DNA from: Chryseobacterium shigense
GTDB lineage: Bacteria; Bacteroidota; Bacteroidia; Flavobacteriales; Weeksellaceae
Reading direction: 5' to 3'
Assembly: GCF_900156575.1 (NCBI RefSeq)
Contig: NZ_FTNY01000002.1
Span: 248,001-312,000, forward strand
DNA: 64,000 nucleotides
Made by a program: the position numbers and the translations under genes. This document shows positions 41,797-51,491 of the stretch, piece after piece (positions within the stretch are counted from its first letter, which is position 1; each line of letters opens with the position of its first letter). The notes below the pieces were generated by a model. It worked only from the letters and a program-made list of their open reading frames with translations, did not search any database and had not been told where the DNA came from.

Positions 41797-42567
41797 TTGA
41801 GTGTAAAAGCAAAAAAGCATCTTGGACAGCACTTCCTGACAGATGAAAATATCGCGAGAAAAATCGTGGAAGGTCTTAGCTATGAAGACTATAAAAATGT
41901 CATGGAAGTAGGTCCCGGAATGGGGGTCCTTACCAAATATCTTCTCGACAAGGATCAGACCATCTACCTTGCAGAGATCGATACAGAATCTATTGAATAC
42001 CTTAAAAAGAATTATTCAAAGATCATAGAAAATGCCTTTGTGGGAGATTTTCTGAAACAGGACTTTAACTTTATCAATGGAGAGGAGATCGCCATTATTG
42101 GTAATTTTCCGTACAACATCTCTTCTCAGATTCTGTTTAAGATCGTTGATTATTATCAGCAGGTTCCTGAAATGGTAGGTATGTTTCAAAAGGAAGTTGC
42201 CGAAAGAACAGCTGCCGTACCAAGAACTAAAGATTACGGTATTCTATCAGTTCTGATTCAGGCATATTATGATGTGACCTATCTGTTCACTGTTCATGAA
42301 AACGTCTTCAATCCACCTCCAAAAGTAAAATCCGGAGTAATCAGACTCACCAGAAACCCTAAAGAAGGTCTGGCAGGAAATGAAGTTCTTTTTAAACAAA
42401 TTGTGAAAGCTGGATTTAATCAGAGAAGAAAAAAACTTTCAAACTCACTGAAAGTTCTGAATATTCCCGAAGCTTTAAAAACTCACGAATTCTTGGATAA
42501 AAGAGCGGAAGAACTTAGTGTTCTTGATTTTATAGGCTTTGCCAATCTCTGGAAGCAAAACCAATAG
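41797..42567 (+). CDS. rsmA: 16S rRNA (adenine(1518)-N6/adenine(1519)-N6)-dimethyltransferase
   Basis: The 256-residue protein matches RsmA/KsgA: KKHLGQHFLTDENIARKIVE at the N-terminus, SAM-binding VMEVGPGMGVLTKYLL, catalytic IGNFPYNISSQILFK (motif IV N-(F/L)-P-(Y)) and FNPPPKVKSGVIRL. It dimethylates two adjacent adenines near the 3' end of 16S rRNA, a late 30S assembly checkpoint. The start is TTG at 41797: the conserved N-terminal motif begins about six codons later, there is no in-frame ATG upstream of it, and the first ATG inside the gene would remove the motif. A TTG start may keep expression low. Confidence 0.94.
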   Translation: MSVKAKKHLGQHFLTDENIARKIVEGLSYEDYKNVMEVGPGMGVLTKYLLDKDQTIYLAEIDTESIEYLKKNYSKIIENAFVGDFLKQDFNFINGEEIAIIGNFPYNISSQILFKIVDYYQQVPEMVGMFQKEVAERTAAVPRTKDYGILSVLIQAYYDVTYLFTVHENVFNPPPKVKSGVIRLTRNPKEGLAGNEVLFKQIVKAGFNQRRKKLSNSLKVLNIPEALKTHEFLDKRAEELSVLDFIGFANLWKQNQ

Positions 42568-42584
42568 AAACAATCTTAAAAATA

Positions 42585-42618
42585 AAAAAGCCTTTCAAGT
42601 TTTCTTGAAAGGCTTTTT
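42585..42618. terminator. Strong bidirectional terminator between rsmA and a choice-of-anchor L gene
   Basis: A 15-bp stem AAAAAGCCTTTCAAG/CTTGAAAGGCTTTTT with a 4-nt loop; A- and T-tracts serve both converging genes. Confidence 0.85.
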
Positions 42619-42633
42619 TGTCTATGTTTTATT

Positions 42634-45015
42634 TTATTCCCTGTTCTTCAGCATGATCCATCCGGACCAGTTCATCTGAACTTTTGATTTAGGATATTCA
42701 AAATTAAATTTATACCAATACGTCGCGGTAGAGAGTCTCTTACCTCCTACTGTTCCATCCCATATCGGTTTTTCTTTAGAGAATCTGAACATTTCCACCC
42801 CATATCTGTCATAAACAGATCCTGTGAAGTTTTTGAATTCTGCAAGAGCTTTAAGATCCAGAACATCATTAATACCGTCATCATTAGGGGTAATGATATT
42901 ATTGATCTGAAGGGTATAGAAGTCAAATGTTCCTACGCAATGGGTTCCTACTCTTCTTATCAATACGGTATAATTGGTATTATCTAAAAGACTGGTAAAG
43001 ACATTGGACGGTTGCCATGTGATTCCATTGTCTATTGAATACTCTAAAGTACTTGGGGTATTGTTCATCGGAGGATTCTCAGCAATGATGGTGACTGTTT
43101 TTTTGGCACTTTCATAATTGATGCCGATCACATACGGGGTTGCTGCACCTCCTACTTTCGCAGTAAAAATCTTTTTACAGAACCCATTATCTATTTCCAC
43201 CGTATAAACGCCCCAGCTGTCTGCGGTTATGGTCTGCGTTGTAGCTCCCGTACTCCATAAATATTTATAATTGGGACCTGCCCCTGCATCAAGTGTAATA
43301 CGGTCACCCAGACACATTTCCACATCTTTTAAAGGGGACGTGATTTCCGGGGTTACCTCTACTTTGATGGTAGCCGGGTTTAATGAACGACATCCTTTCG
43401 CTCCTACCGCATACACCGTGAATGTGGTCGTCTGGTGAAGGGTTACGGTCTGTGTATTGCCTGTACCCGGAAAGTTTACCCACTGGTACGTCACCCCTCC
43501 TTCAGCAGTAAGGGTTACGGCTTCTCCCGGACATATTTTTATTCTTGAAGATTTCACACCTGCTACAGGGGTTGCTTCTTTGAGAAGTTTTAATTCTATC
43601 AGTTTGCTACAGAAGCCTCCATTGGAAACTACGGTGTATAAAATCTGGCCATCAGTTCCGTTATAATTTAAAACATTCTGAATGTAGTTCCCGTTTTGAG
43701 CCACTGCATCAGCCTGATCGACATAGAACCTGAATACAGCTCCGGGTGTAGGGCTTATAGACGGCATAGCATTGGTCAGATCATAGGTGGTAATGTCTGG
43801 TGTCGTACAAAGAAGCAATGTTGCATCCTGTGCCTGCGGAGTTGTCCCTCCATGAATTTCTATCGTTGCTCTTCCCGGACAAGGATTTCCGGGAACACTT
43901 ACTTCAATAGTATATATTCCAGGCTGTACGGCTGTAATACTATTCGTGGTTGCCCCAGAAATTGGCGTTCCATTGAGGAACCATTGGTATAATAAATTAG
44001 GATCACTTACTGATGCGGTGATCACCTGGGGTACGTTATCACATACATTAATATCAGAGGGTAGTTTAATGCCATTAGGCCCTAAAAGTTCCACTCCTAT
44101 ATTAAACGATCCTCCTTCCAAAAACACGGCAGAATCATAAGCGTGGTCTTCGAAGCTACCTGGAGAATAATCAGCTACCACCATCTTAAAGTGATATTCC
44201 TGACCTGCCACTACAGTTGCAGTTGCAGTAAGAGGAATTGTTCTTCCCTCAAAATTGATCTGACTGGCATGGTTCGTATTATAGCCTCCAAAATATTGTT
44301 CGTTGATAGCAGCACATCCCGGAAATCCTGAAATAGCCGGGTGAATATTGGTAATACTTACAGGTCCTGCTCCTGATGGAAGGACCGCCATATTCTGATA
44401 AGGTCCTCCTGATGTGGGTCTGAGGAGAATGGCGAAAGCATCTGCATATGAGCAAGGAAATGATCCATAGTACTCTTCTGATGCCAATAGATAATTAAAT
44501 TTAATTTGAGAGGTGGTCGGTACGAAATCAAATTCCAAAAGAACGGCGTCTGTCAACGTTCCCGTAGATCCTATCGCCTGAGCAAGATCAGAATCTGTTC
44601 CTCCTCCATTGTTATCACTCAGGTTTCCTTCCTGGCTGTTCCCTGCTCTTCTGGCTTTTCCGGTAGAGAGTACAATACCGTCTTTGAAAGGGAAATTGGT
44701 GGTTCCCTGATGAAAGTATCCCCAAGATCTGTCAGCATCTGTAACAGCATGGTTCGGTGTTATCTTGACATTGGATACTGTAGGGGTAACACAAGTATTT
44801 GTTCCTGATGATATCAATACATCTTTTACCAACTGTGTAATAGAATAGGTAGATTGGGTATATCCCGCTGCATTAACATCAATAAAATTGCCTGCTTTCT
44901 GAACAGCTGATCCTGAGGGTTTATTTTTGGGGGGCTTACGGGGCCCGTCTGTTTGTGAATATGAAAAGGTCGAGATGACTAAGAAAAATAAAAAAAATAA
45001 GAGATTTCTTCGCAT
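42634..45015 (-). CDS. Choice-of-anchor L protein with type-B T9SS sorting domain (copy 1)
   Basis: The 793-residue secreted protein has a signal peptide. Residues about 60-310 form the choice-of-anchor L domain: QLVKDVLISSGTNTC, SWGYFHQGTTNFPFKDGIVL, STGKARRAGN, FNYLLASEEYYGSFPCSYAD and HFKMVVADYSPGSFEDHAYD with SAVFLEGGSF. PKD/Ig-like repeats with a WFLNGTPISG core and GxTYQW elements follow. The end is a type-B T9SS/gliding-type C-terminal domain (NIITPNDDGINDVLDLKALA ... YWYKFNFEYPKS). It is probably a long cell-surface adhesin. It is the shorter of three paralogs arranged in a row on the same strand and is about 100 bp from the next. Each has its own terminator. Confidence 0.88.
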   Translation of the reverse strand: MRRNLLFFLFFLVISTFSYSQTDGPRKPPKNKPSGSAVQKAGNFIDVNAAGYTQSTYSITQLVKDVLISSGTNTCVTPTVSNVKITPNHAVTDADRSWGYFHQGTTNFPFKDGIVLSTGKARRAGNSQEGNLSDNNGGGTDSDLAQAIGSTGTLTDAVLLEFDFVPTTSQIKFNYLLASEEYYGSFPCSYADAFAILLRPTSGGPYQNMAVLPSGAGPVSITNIHPAISGFPGCAAINEQYFGGYNTNHASQINFEGRTIPLTATATVVAGQEYHFKMVVADYSPGSFEDHAYDSAVFLEGGSFNIGVELLGPNGIKLPSDINVCDNVPQVITASVSDPNLLYQWFLNGTPISGATTNSITAVQPGIYTIEVSVPGNPCPGRATIEIHGGTTPQAQDATLLLCTTPDITTYDLTNAMPSISPTPGAVFRFYVDQADAVAQNGNYIQNVLNYNGTDGQILYTVVSNGGFCSKLIELKLLKEATPVAGVKSSRIKICPGEAVTLTAEGGVTYQWVNFPGTGNTQTVTLHQTTTFTVYAVGAKGCRSLNPATIKVEVTPEITSPLKDVEMCLGDRITLDAGAGPNYKYLWSTGATTQTITADSWGVYTVEIDNGFCKKIFTAKVGGAATPYVIGINYESAKKTVTIIAENPPMNNTPSTLEYSIDNGITWQPSNVFTSLLDNTNYTVLIRRVGTHCVGTFDFYTLQINNIITPNDDGINDVLDLKALAEFKNFTGSVYDRYGVEMFRFSKEKPIWDGTVGGKRLSTATYWYKFNFEYPKSKVQMNWSGWIMLKNRE

Positions 45016-45048
45016 AATACTTTTGTTTTAACAAATTTAATTTATTTT

Positions 45049-45056
45049 CAAATATA
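45049..45056 (-). promoter_or_regulatory. -7 box for choice-of-anchor L copy 1
   Basis: On the minus strand TATATTTG; a second candidate TAAATTTG lies at 45039-45032. Either gives a short leader before the ATG at 45015. Confidence 0.45.
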
Positions 45057-45094
45057 TCCTCTATTTTTTCATTTTTTTTTAACGTAAAAAAAGC

Positions 45095-45118
45095 AAACCT
45101 TCCAAATATGGAAGGTTT
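45095..45118 (-). terminator. Terminator of choice-of-anchor L copy 2
   Basis: Stem AAACCTTCC/GGAAGGTTT (45095-45103 with 45110-45118), with GCTTTTTTTT after it on the minus strand. Confidence 0.75.
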
Positions 45119-45123
45119 ACCTG

Positions 45124-48100
45124 TTAGTTCCTATTTTTTAGCAAAATCCAGCCTGAACGTTGCTCCAGTTTTTTACTGGCCGGGTTTTCCCACTGTACTT
45201 TATACCAGTAGGTGCCTGTTGGCAAATTCATCCCCTTTAAAGATCCTCTCCAGACAGCGTCTGTCTTGGTTGCCCTGAAGAGCTCTGCTCCATATCGGTC
45301 AAAGACTGACGCTGCAAAATTATTATACCCTCTAAGTCCTGAGAAATCAACCGTATCATTTACTCCATCCATATTAGGCGTGATGGCATTGCTGATCACA
45401 AATGTAAAGTAATCTAATGATGTACTACAGTTTGCATCTTTAACCCTTACCATCAAATGGTAGTTGGTATTATTTAAAACATTATAAAACATATTAGAAT
45501 TCTGCCAAACAACGCCACCGTCTATAGAGTATTCCAAAACACCTCCCGTAGGATTGCTTGTTGTGATGGTAAGCACATGATTGTCATATACTACATTCGT
45601 AAACTGAGGCAAATCAGGATTTAATAATTTCGCGGTGAAAACCTTAGAGCACACACTATTACTGATGGTCACTGTATAGGTGCCCACAACACTGGTCGAT
45701 ATCGTCTGTGTCGTTGCCCCCGTACTCCATAGATAGGTATAATTCAGTCCTGCCCCTGCATCTAAAACACCTGTATCTCCTGCACATACATAAACATCCT
45801 GCAGGGTAGAAACAATTGCCGGTACCACTTCGATGGTCACTTTTGCAGCCTGAAGAGAGCTACAGCCATTGCCACCAAGTGCAAATACGGAATATTCTGT
45901 CGTAACTGTAGGGGAAACTACCTGTGTATTTCCATTCCCCGGAAGCCCTACCCAATTATAGGTGAACCCTCCGGTAGCGGTAAGAGTAACAGATTCTCCT
46001 GCACATATTTTTGTTTTTGATGCCGCTATTCCTGCGGTAGGAGGTCCCACCAAAACAGTAACCGTGGCAGGGGTTGCAGAAATACATCCGTTGGCACCCA
46101 CTGCATATACCGTGTATACTGTGTTTGTCGTAGGGGAAACGATCTGCGTATCACCATTTCCGGCAAGCCCTGTCCAGTTATAGGTTACCCCTCCTGAAGC
46201 GGTTAATGTTACAGATTCCCCTAAACATATTCTAGGTTGTGATGATACGAGAGTAGCAGTTGGCAAAGCTGTATTTTGAGTTACTGTAACCGTAGCGGTG
46301 TAGGTACATGTTAAATTTCCTGGCTGGGATACATTGGAAACGGTAAGGGTATAAACCCCTCCTGCGTTAACGACAGGATTGAGTGTATTAGCCCCTGATA
46401 CAATATTTCCCCCTCCCGTTGCTGTCCAGGCAATGGTAGATCCTGCTGGTACTACGGATGCTGATGCATTTAATGTTGTTTGAGGTGTTGCACAGGTAAT
46501 TTGCTGCGGTGCAGCTATAGTAAGCGTTGTTTCAGCTGTTTTCAGTAATTGAAGTGAAACTACATAGTGACATCCTCCATTTTTTACCAAAACATATATC
46601 GTTTGATTTGCTGGTGGAGCATACGCAGTAGGTGCTGTAATAAAATTATTATTTTCTGCAAGAGCATCAGCCTGAAGAACATAGTATGTAAAAGTAACAC
46701 CGGCTCCCGCAGAAGTGATCTGGCTCTGGGCAGTGGTAAGATCAAAAGTCAATCCCGGAGCATAGCATTTATGCAATACGGCATTCTGTACAGTGATGGG
46801 CTGTGAAACCTCAATGGTGATCGTTGCAGGATTTTGTGATATACAGCCATTGGCTCCTACAGCGGTTACCGTGTAAGTAGTTGTTGTAGTAGGTGATACA
46901 GTTTGTGTATTTCCTGTTCCCGGAAGAGCCGGAGCTGTCCAGTTGTAGGTAGTACCTCCTGACGCCGTTAAAACAACTGATTCACCGTTACATATCTGTA
47001 TTTTACTGGCTGTAAGTCCTGTAACAGGAGGAGCGCTGTCTCCTGTAACAGTCACGTTAGCAACAGCGGTACAGATCACACTTCCCGGCTGATAGGTATT
47101 TGATATGGTTAAAGTATAGGTTCCCGGGGCATTGATCACCGGATTTAGTGTATTTCCGCCAGAAACGATATTTCCCCCTGTAGTGGTCCAGTTGAAAACA
47201 GATCCGGCAGGATAAACCGATGCTGACGCATTTAAAGTAGCCTGTGAGCTCACGCAGGTTAAAACCGGCGGTGGTAAAATCGATGCCGTCATTTGAGGAG
47301 CTTTTACCAGCTGTAATTGAGCAACCTTTGAACAGAAGCCATTTTTGACAAGAACATATACGGTCTGGCCTCCAGGACTTGAGTAGGTTGCAGGACTTGG
47401 AATGGTGTTGGTATTTCCTGCAAGGGCATCTGCCTGGTTAAGATAATACGCAAAGCTTGCCCCTGGGGTTGTACTTATAGAAGTCTGCGCGGAAGGGAGA
47501 TTAAAAGTAGCATTTCCCGCGGAATAGCAAGCTGTAAGGGTTGCATTCTGGACGGTAGGAGAAGTTCCTCCCACTACGGTAATGGTTCCCGTTCCCGGAC
47601 ATGTATTTCCCTGAATGAATACCTGAACACTGTATACTCCGGGCTGTGTAGCCGTGTAGCTTGGTCCGGTCTGGCCCTGAATAGGATTATTATTTAAAAA
47701 CCATTGATATGTAACGTTAGGAACCTGTACTGAAGCGGTAAAGGTTTGAGGAGCATTGTCACACATATTAATCGATGAAGGAAGCTGCACTCCGGCAGGA
47801 TCTAAAATTTTCACTCCGATATCAAATGAACCTGCTTCCAGAAATACGGCTGAGTCGTAATTTCTATCACTAAAGTCAGCTAAAACCATTTTGAAGTGAT
47901 AGGTCTGACCTGGAATTACAGTAGCTTTTGCTGTTAAAGGTACCGTTCGGCCATCAAAATTAGTTTCAACCAACGGATTATTTATGCCTGCGAAATAAGT
48001 TGGGTTTACCGCGCCACAACCTCCGGGAATGGCCGGGTGGATATTGGTCACACTTACAGGTCCTGCATTTCCGGGAAGCACTGCGAGGTTGGTGTAGGTA

Positions 48101-48723
48101 GGATCACTTGCCTTTTTTAACAGCAATGCAAATCCGTCTGATTTGGTACAGGCAAACTGGAATCCCGGTGCATATTCTTTGGAGGCAAATAAGTATCTGA
48201 ATGAAACTTCTGTAGAAGCCGGTACAAAATCAAATTCAATGTAGGTCGCATCTCTCAATTCTAAATCATTGATGCCTAAAGCAGTGGCAAGATCTACATC
48301 TCCCAAGGTATTCAAACCATCATTTAAAAGTCCCTGATAGTTATTACCAGCTTTTGCAGCATGTCCTGTTGAAAGAACTATTCCTTTTTCGAATGGAAAA
48401 CCGGTAGTTCCTTTATTAAAAAAACCCCAGCTTCTTCCAGCATCATTGACCGCTAAATTAGGGGAAACGTTGACATTGCTTACATTCGATGTAGAGCAGG
48501 CTCCTCCGGATATCAGCACATCTTTGACCAATTGCGTAACGCTGTAGTTAGATTCGGGATAATTGGGGGTATTTACATCTATGAAAAGACCTGCTTTCAT
48601 AGAATTTGCGTTAGCTTTTTTCGCAGGAATCGTGGCTCTGTCTATGCTTTGAGCAAAAACAAAACTGCCGATGAATGCAAAAAATAACATCAAAAATAAA
48701 TTTCCAATCCTCCTATTTAACAT
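45124..48723 (-). CDS. Choice-of-anchor L protein with type-B T9SS sorting domain (copy 2, longest)
   Basis: At 1199 residues this is the longest of the three paralogs. A signal peptide is followed by the choice-of-anchor L domain (SWGFFNKGTTGFPFEKGIVL, LSTGHAAKAGN, RYLFASKEYAPGFQFACTKS, FKMVLADFSDRNYDSAVFLE). An expanded repeat region then follows, with at least five Ig-like modules. Their recurring segments are GESV(V/T)LTA(S/T)GG(V/F)TYNW and GNTQ(T/V)VSPT, each followed by (T/V)YAVGANGC-type strands. Two longer modules contain CTYTATVTV and a (P/S)QPG turn. The end is a type-B T9SS C-terminal domain (NAITPNMDGVNDTVDFSGLR). The extra repeats probably lengthen the stalk of a surface adhesin. 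Confidence 0.88.
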   Translation of the reverse strand: MLNRRIGNLFLMLFFAFIGSFVFAQSIDRATIPAKKANANSMKAGLFIDVNTPNYPESNYSVTQLVKDVLISGGACSTSNVSNVNVSPNLAVNDAGRSWGFFNKGTTGFPFEKGIVLSTGHAAKAGNNYQGLLNDGLNTLGDVDLATALGINDLELRDATYIEFDFVPASTEVSFRYLFASKEYAPGFQFACTKSDGFALLLKKASDPTYTNLAVLPGNAGPVSVTNIHPAIPGGCGAVNPTYFAGINNPLVETNFDGRTVPLTAKATVIPGQTYHFKMVLADFSDRNYDSAVFLEAGSFDIGVKILDPAGVQLPSSINMCDNAPQTFTASVQVPNVTYQWFLNNNPIQGQTGPSYTATQPGVYSVQVFIQGNTCPGTGTITVVGGTSPTVQNATLTACYSAGNATFNLPSAQTSISTTPGASFAYYLNQADALAGNTNTIPSPATYSSPGGQTVYVLVKNGFCSKVAQLQLVKAPQMTASILPPPVLTCVSSQATLNASASVYPAGSVFNWTTTGGNIVSGGNTLNPVINAPGTYTLTISNTYQPGSVICTAVANVTVTGDSAPPVTGLTASKIQICNGESVVLTASGGTTYNWTAPALPGTGNTQTVSPTTTTTYTVTAVGANGCISQNPATITIEVSQPITVQNAVLHKCYAPGLTFDLTTAQSQITSAGAGVTFTYYVLQADALAENNNFITAPTAYAPPANQTIYVLVKNGGCHYVVSLQLLKTAETTLTIAAPQQITCATPQTTLNASASVVPAGSTIAWTATGGGNIVSGANTLNPVVNAGGVYTLTVSNVSQPGNLTCTYTATVTVTQNTALPTATLVSSQPRICLGESVTLTASGGVTYNWTGLAGNGDTQIVSPTTNTVYTVYAVGANGCISATPATVTVLVGPPTAGIAASKTKICAGESVTLTATGGFTYNWVGLPGNGNTQVVSPTVTTEYSVFALGGNGCSSLQAAKVTIEVVPAIVSTLQDVYVCAGDTGVLDAGAGLNYTYLWSTGATTQTISTSVVGTYTVTISNSVCSKVFTAKLLNPDLPQFTNVVYDNHVLTITTSNPTGGVLEYSIDGGVVWQNSNMFYNVLNNTNYHLMVRVKDANCSTSLDYFTFVISNAITPNMDGVNDTVDFSGLRGYNNFAASVFDRYGAELFRATKTDAVWRGSLKGMNLPTGTYWYKVQWENPASKKLEQRSGWILLKNRN

Positions 48724-48739
48724 TTTATAGTATTTTAAA

Positions 48740-48747
48740 CAAAAATA
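48740..48747 (-). promoter_or_regulatory. -7 box for choice-of-anchor L copy 2
   Basis: On the minus strand TATTTTTG, 16 nt before the ATG at 48723. Confidence 0.45.
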
Positions 48748-48846
48748 CTATTTTTTTTGATTGAAACTTAATTTAACACAATTTACATTGTCATCTATAT
48801 AAGTTTATTTATTCTACAGTATAAATTCACTTTATTTAAAAATAAT

Positions 48847-48872
48847 AAAAAAGGCTGGCGATTATGCCAGCC
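48847..48872 (-). terminator. Terminator of choice-of-anchor L copy 3
   Basis: Stem GGCTGGC/GCCAGCC (48853-48859 with 48866-48872), followed on the minus strand by TTTTTTATTATT. Confidence 0.8.
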
Positions 48873-48894
48873 CTCCCGTATATTACTTAGGTGA

Positions 48895-51258
48895 TTATTC
48901 TAAATTTTTAAGAAGAATCCATCCGGTTTTCACGGCGGTCTCTTTACTTGCTGGATCCTGATAGGTCACCTGATACCAGTAAGAGGCAGTAGGTAAACGT
49001 TTCCCCTGGAAAAACCCATCCCAATACGGTCTGGTTTTACCAGCCTTGAACACTTCTCTTCCGTAACGGTCGAAAACAAAACCTTTAAAGTCTTTATAGC
49101 TGCTTACTCCACTAAAATCAATAATATCATTAACGTTGTCCCCGTTTGGTGTGATCACATTCTTCATCACGAACGTAAAGTATTCTAAGAATCCTTCACA
49201 ACTGGTATTCTTCACTTTAACCCGAATGGATATCACCGTATTTTTAGGAACATTGGAGAATACATTGGAAGACTGCCATGTAAAACCATTGTCTACAGAG
49301 TATTCCAGTGTCCCGTTGCTGGGATTGCTTGCCGTAAGGACCATCGTTCCATTAACATTATAGTCTACTTTGATGACTTGCGGAACTACAGCACGGATCA
49401 CCTGGGTTTTAAATTCTTTAGAGCAAACTCCATTGCTGATTTTTACGGTATATTCTCCCGGCATTCCCACAGTAATAGCCTGAGTGGTTTCACCTGTATT
49501 CCATTCATAAATATATCCGGGTCCTGATCCTGCATCTAAAAGGATCATATCTCCTTCACAGATTTGTCCTCCTTTCAGGGAAGATACAATAGCCGGAACC
49601 ACATCAATGGTAATGGTTGCCGGTTGCAGAGATTTACATCCCTGCGCACCAATAGCGTATACGGTATAGGTCGTCGTATGGGTTGGACTTATGGTTCTTA
49701 CTCCTCCTGTACTGGAAGTATCCGCCCATTGATAGGTTACCCCACCGGAAGCCGTTATGATCAGAGATTCTCCTTCACATATTCTCAATCTCGGTGCATT
49801 CAGCTGAGCAACAGGAGTCTCTTCTCTTCTTAAGGTCAATGTGACAATCTTGCTACAGAAAGCTCCGTTTGAAACTAATACGTAGATCACTTGTCCGTCT
49901 GTACCATTATAATTGGTGGTAGTGGTAATAAAACTGTTATTCTGTGCCTGGGCATCAGCCTGAGTGGTATAAAAGCGGAATACCGCTCCCGGCGTTGTGC
50001 TGATCTGTGGCTTGGCAAAGTCTAAATTGAAAGTACTGAGCGTTGGAGTTGCACAGAGCTTAAGTGTTGCATTTTGAGCAGCAGGAGAAGTTCCGCCTAT
50101 GATGGTAATGGTGGCTTTCTGACATTCAGTCGCTCCCACAAAAGTTTTCACCTCATATACTCCGGGTGAATTGGCTACATACACTGCATTGGTAGCAAAA
50201 GGGATAAGTACTCCATCTTTATACCATTTGTAGGTCATTCCGGGAACGGCAGATACCTGGGCTTTTAAAGTCTGCGGGGTGTTATCACACATATTCAAAG
50301 TGTCTCCGAGAGGATTTCCATTGCCGTCAACAATCGTCATCCCGATATCAAAAGACCCTCCCTGCAGAAATACCGCAGAATCATAGCCATTATCAATTGC
50401 ATCTGCCAAAATCATTTTAAAATGATAGGTCTGACCAGGAATTACGGTGGCAACAGCCTTAAGAGGAATTGTTCTCCCTATAAAATTGGTTTCGACATTC
50501 AGAGTATTCAGTCCTCCGAAGTATTGCTCATTAATCGTTTCTCCATCACATCCTACTCCCTGGGGTACAATATTTAGAACACTTACAGGTCCTGCTCCGT
50601 TGGGCAGAATTGCTAAATTGGTATAAGTTGGGTCACCAACTTTTTTAAGGAGGAGCGCAAAACCATCCGCAAAGTCACCACATGGAAATCCGCTTGTGTA
50701 TTCTTCTGAAGCAAATAAGTAATTAAATTTAACCTGATTGCTGTTCGGAACGAAATCAAATTCTAAAGACACTACATCTTTAAGATTACCAGGAGGATTG
50801 ATCGCTGCTACCAGATCAGGATCATTCATTCCGGCTCCAGGAACAACGTCTCCTAATGCACCCGGTCCTTCTAAAGCATTTCCTGCTCTTCTGGCCTTAC
50901 CGGTAACAAGCACTAATCCGTCATTAAAGGGAAAATCGGTAGTTCCTTTATGAAAATATCCCCAGGCTCTTTCTGTATCTGTTGCCGGCTGATTCGGTGA
51001 TATGGTTACATTGGTGACATTAGGAGCAGCACAGACAGACCCACCAGAGATCAGAACATTTTTTACAAGCTGGTCTATCGTGTAGCTAGATGGTACGTAA
51101 GTGGGTACATTTACATCAATAAATGCACCTGCCTTTTTACTCTGCGCACTAAACTTTTCAGGCTTCACTTTTCTGTCCATTCTCTGTGAAAAAGCAGAAA
51201 CAGAAGCCAATAGAAACATGGTAATGAAAAAGTAATTATTCAGTCTATAATTGAACAT
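48895..51258 (-). CDS. Choice-of-anchor L protein with type-B T9SS sorting domain (copy 3)
   Basis: The 787-residue secreted paralog of copies 1 and 2 has a signal peptide, a choice-of-anchor L domain (QLVKNVLISGGSVC, ERAWGYFHKGTTDFPFNDG, LFASEEYTSGFPCGDFADGF, FKMILADAIDNGYDSAVFLQ), fewer Ig-like modules than copy 2, and a type-B T9SS tail (NVITPNGDNVNDIIDFSGVS ... YWYQVTYQDPAS). Its length and domain order are closest to copy 1. The three genes are separated by 108 and 171 bp, each with its own terminator and -7 box, so they probably arose by duplication and can be expressed separately. Confidence 0.88.
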   Translation of the reverse strand: MFNYRLNNYFFITMFLLASVSAFSQRMDRKVKPEKFSAQSKKAGAFIDVNVPTYVPSSYTIDQLVKNVLISGGSVCAAPNVTNVTISPNQPATDTERAWGYFHKGTTDFPFNDGLVLVTGKARRAGNALEGPGALGDVVPGAGMNDPDLVAAINPPGNLKDVVSLEFDFVPNSNQVKFNYLFASEEYTSGFPCGDFADGFALLLKKVGDPTYTNLAILPNGAGPVSVLNIVPQGVGCDGETINEQYFGGLNTLNVETNFIGRTIPLKAVATVIPGQTYHFKMILADAIDNGYDSAVFLQGGSFDIGMTIVDGNGNPLGDTLNMCDNTPQTLKAQVSAVPGMTYKWYKDGVLIPFATNAVYVANSPGVYEVKTFVGATECQKATITIIGGTSPAAQNATLKLCATPTLSTFNLDFAKPQISTTPGAVFRFYTTQADAQAQNNSFITTTTNYNGTDGQVIYVLVSNGAFCSKIVTLTLRREETPVAQLNAPRLRICEGESLIITASGGVTYQWADTSSTGGVRTISPTHTTTYTVYAIGAQGCKSLQPATITIDVVPAIVSSLKGGQICEGDMILLDAGSGPGYIYEWNTGETTQAITVGMPGEYTVKISNGVCSKEFKTQVIRAVVPQVIKVDYNVNGTMVLTASNPSNGTLEYSVDNGFTWQSSNVFSNVPKNTVISIRVKVKNTSCEGFLEYFTFVMKNVITPNGDNVNDIIDFSGVSSYKDFKGFVFDRYGREVFKAGKTRPYWDGFFQGKRLPTASYWYQVTYQDPASKETAVKTGWILLKNLE

Positions 51259-51283
51259 TTTATTATTGTTTGTTCAAATGTAG

Positions 51284-51291
51284 CAAAAATA
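51284..51291 (-). promoter_or_regulatory. -7 box for choice-of-anchor L copy 3
   Basis: On the minus strand TATTTTTG, 25 nt before the ATG at 51258. Confidence 0.45.
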
Positions 51292-51414
51292 TCATGAAAA
51301 ACCACCCTATTTAAGCATTTTCAAATAATTCACCATACACATTCACAACAAATATATTTTATATTTAAATAATCCACAAAAATGGTAGAGTTTCACTTTA
51401 ATTAAAAAATAACA

Positions 51415-51449
51415 AAAAAGCAGACCGTACATGAGGCGATCTGCTTTTT
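51415..51449 (-). terminator. Terminator of the DUF1003-like gene
   Basis: Stem AAAAAGCAGACCG/CGATCTGCTTTTT with one mismatch (51415-51427 with 51437-51449). Confidence 0.65.
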
Positions 51450-51491
51450 ATATTTTCATAGTCGGAATCTTTATTTCCTGTCTGTTTTTTA

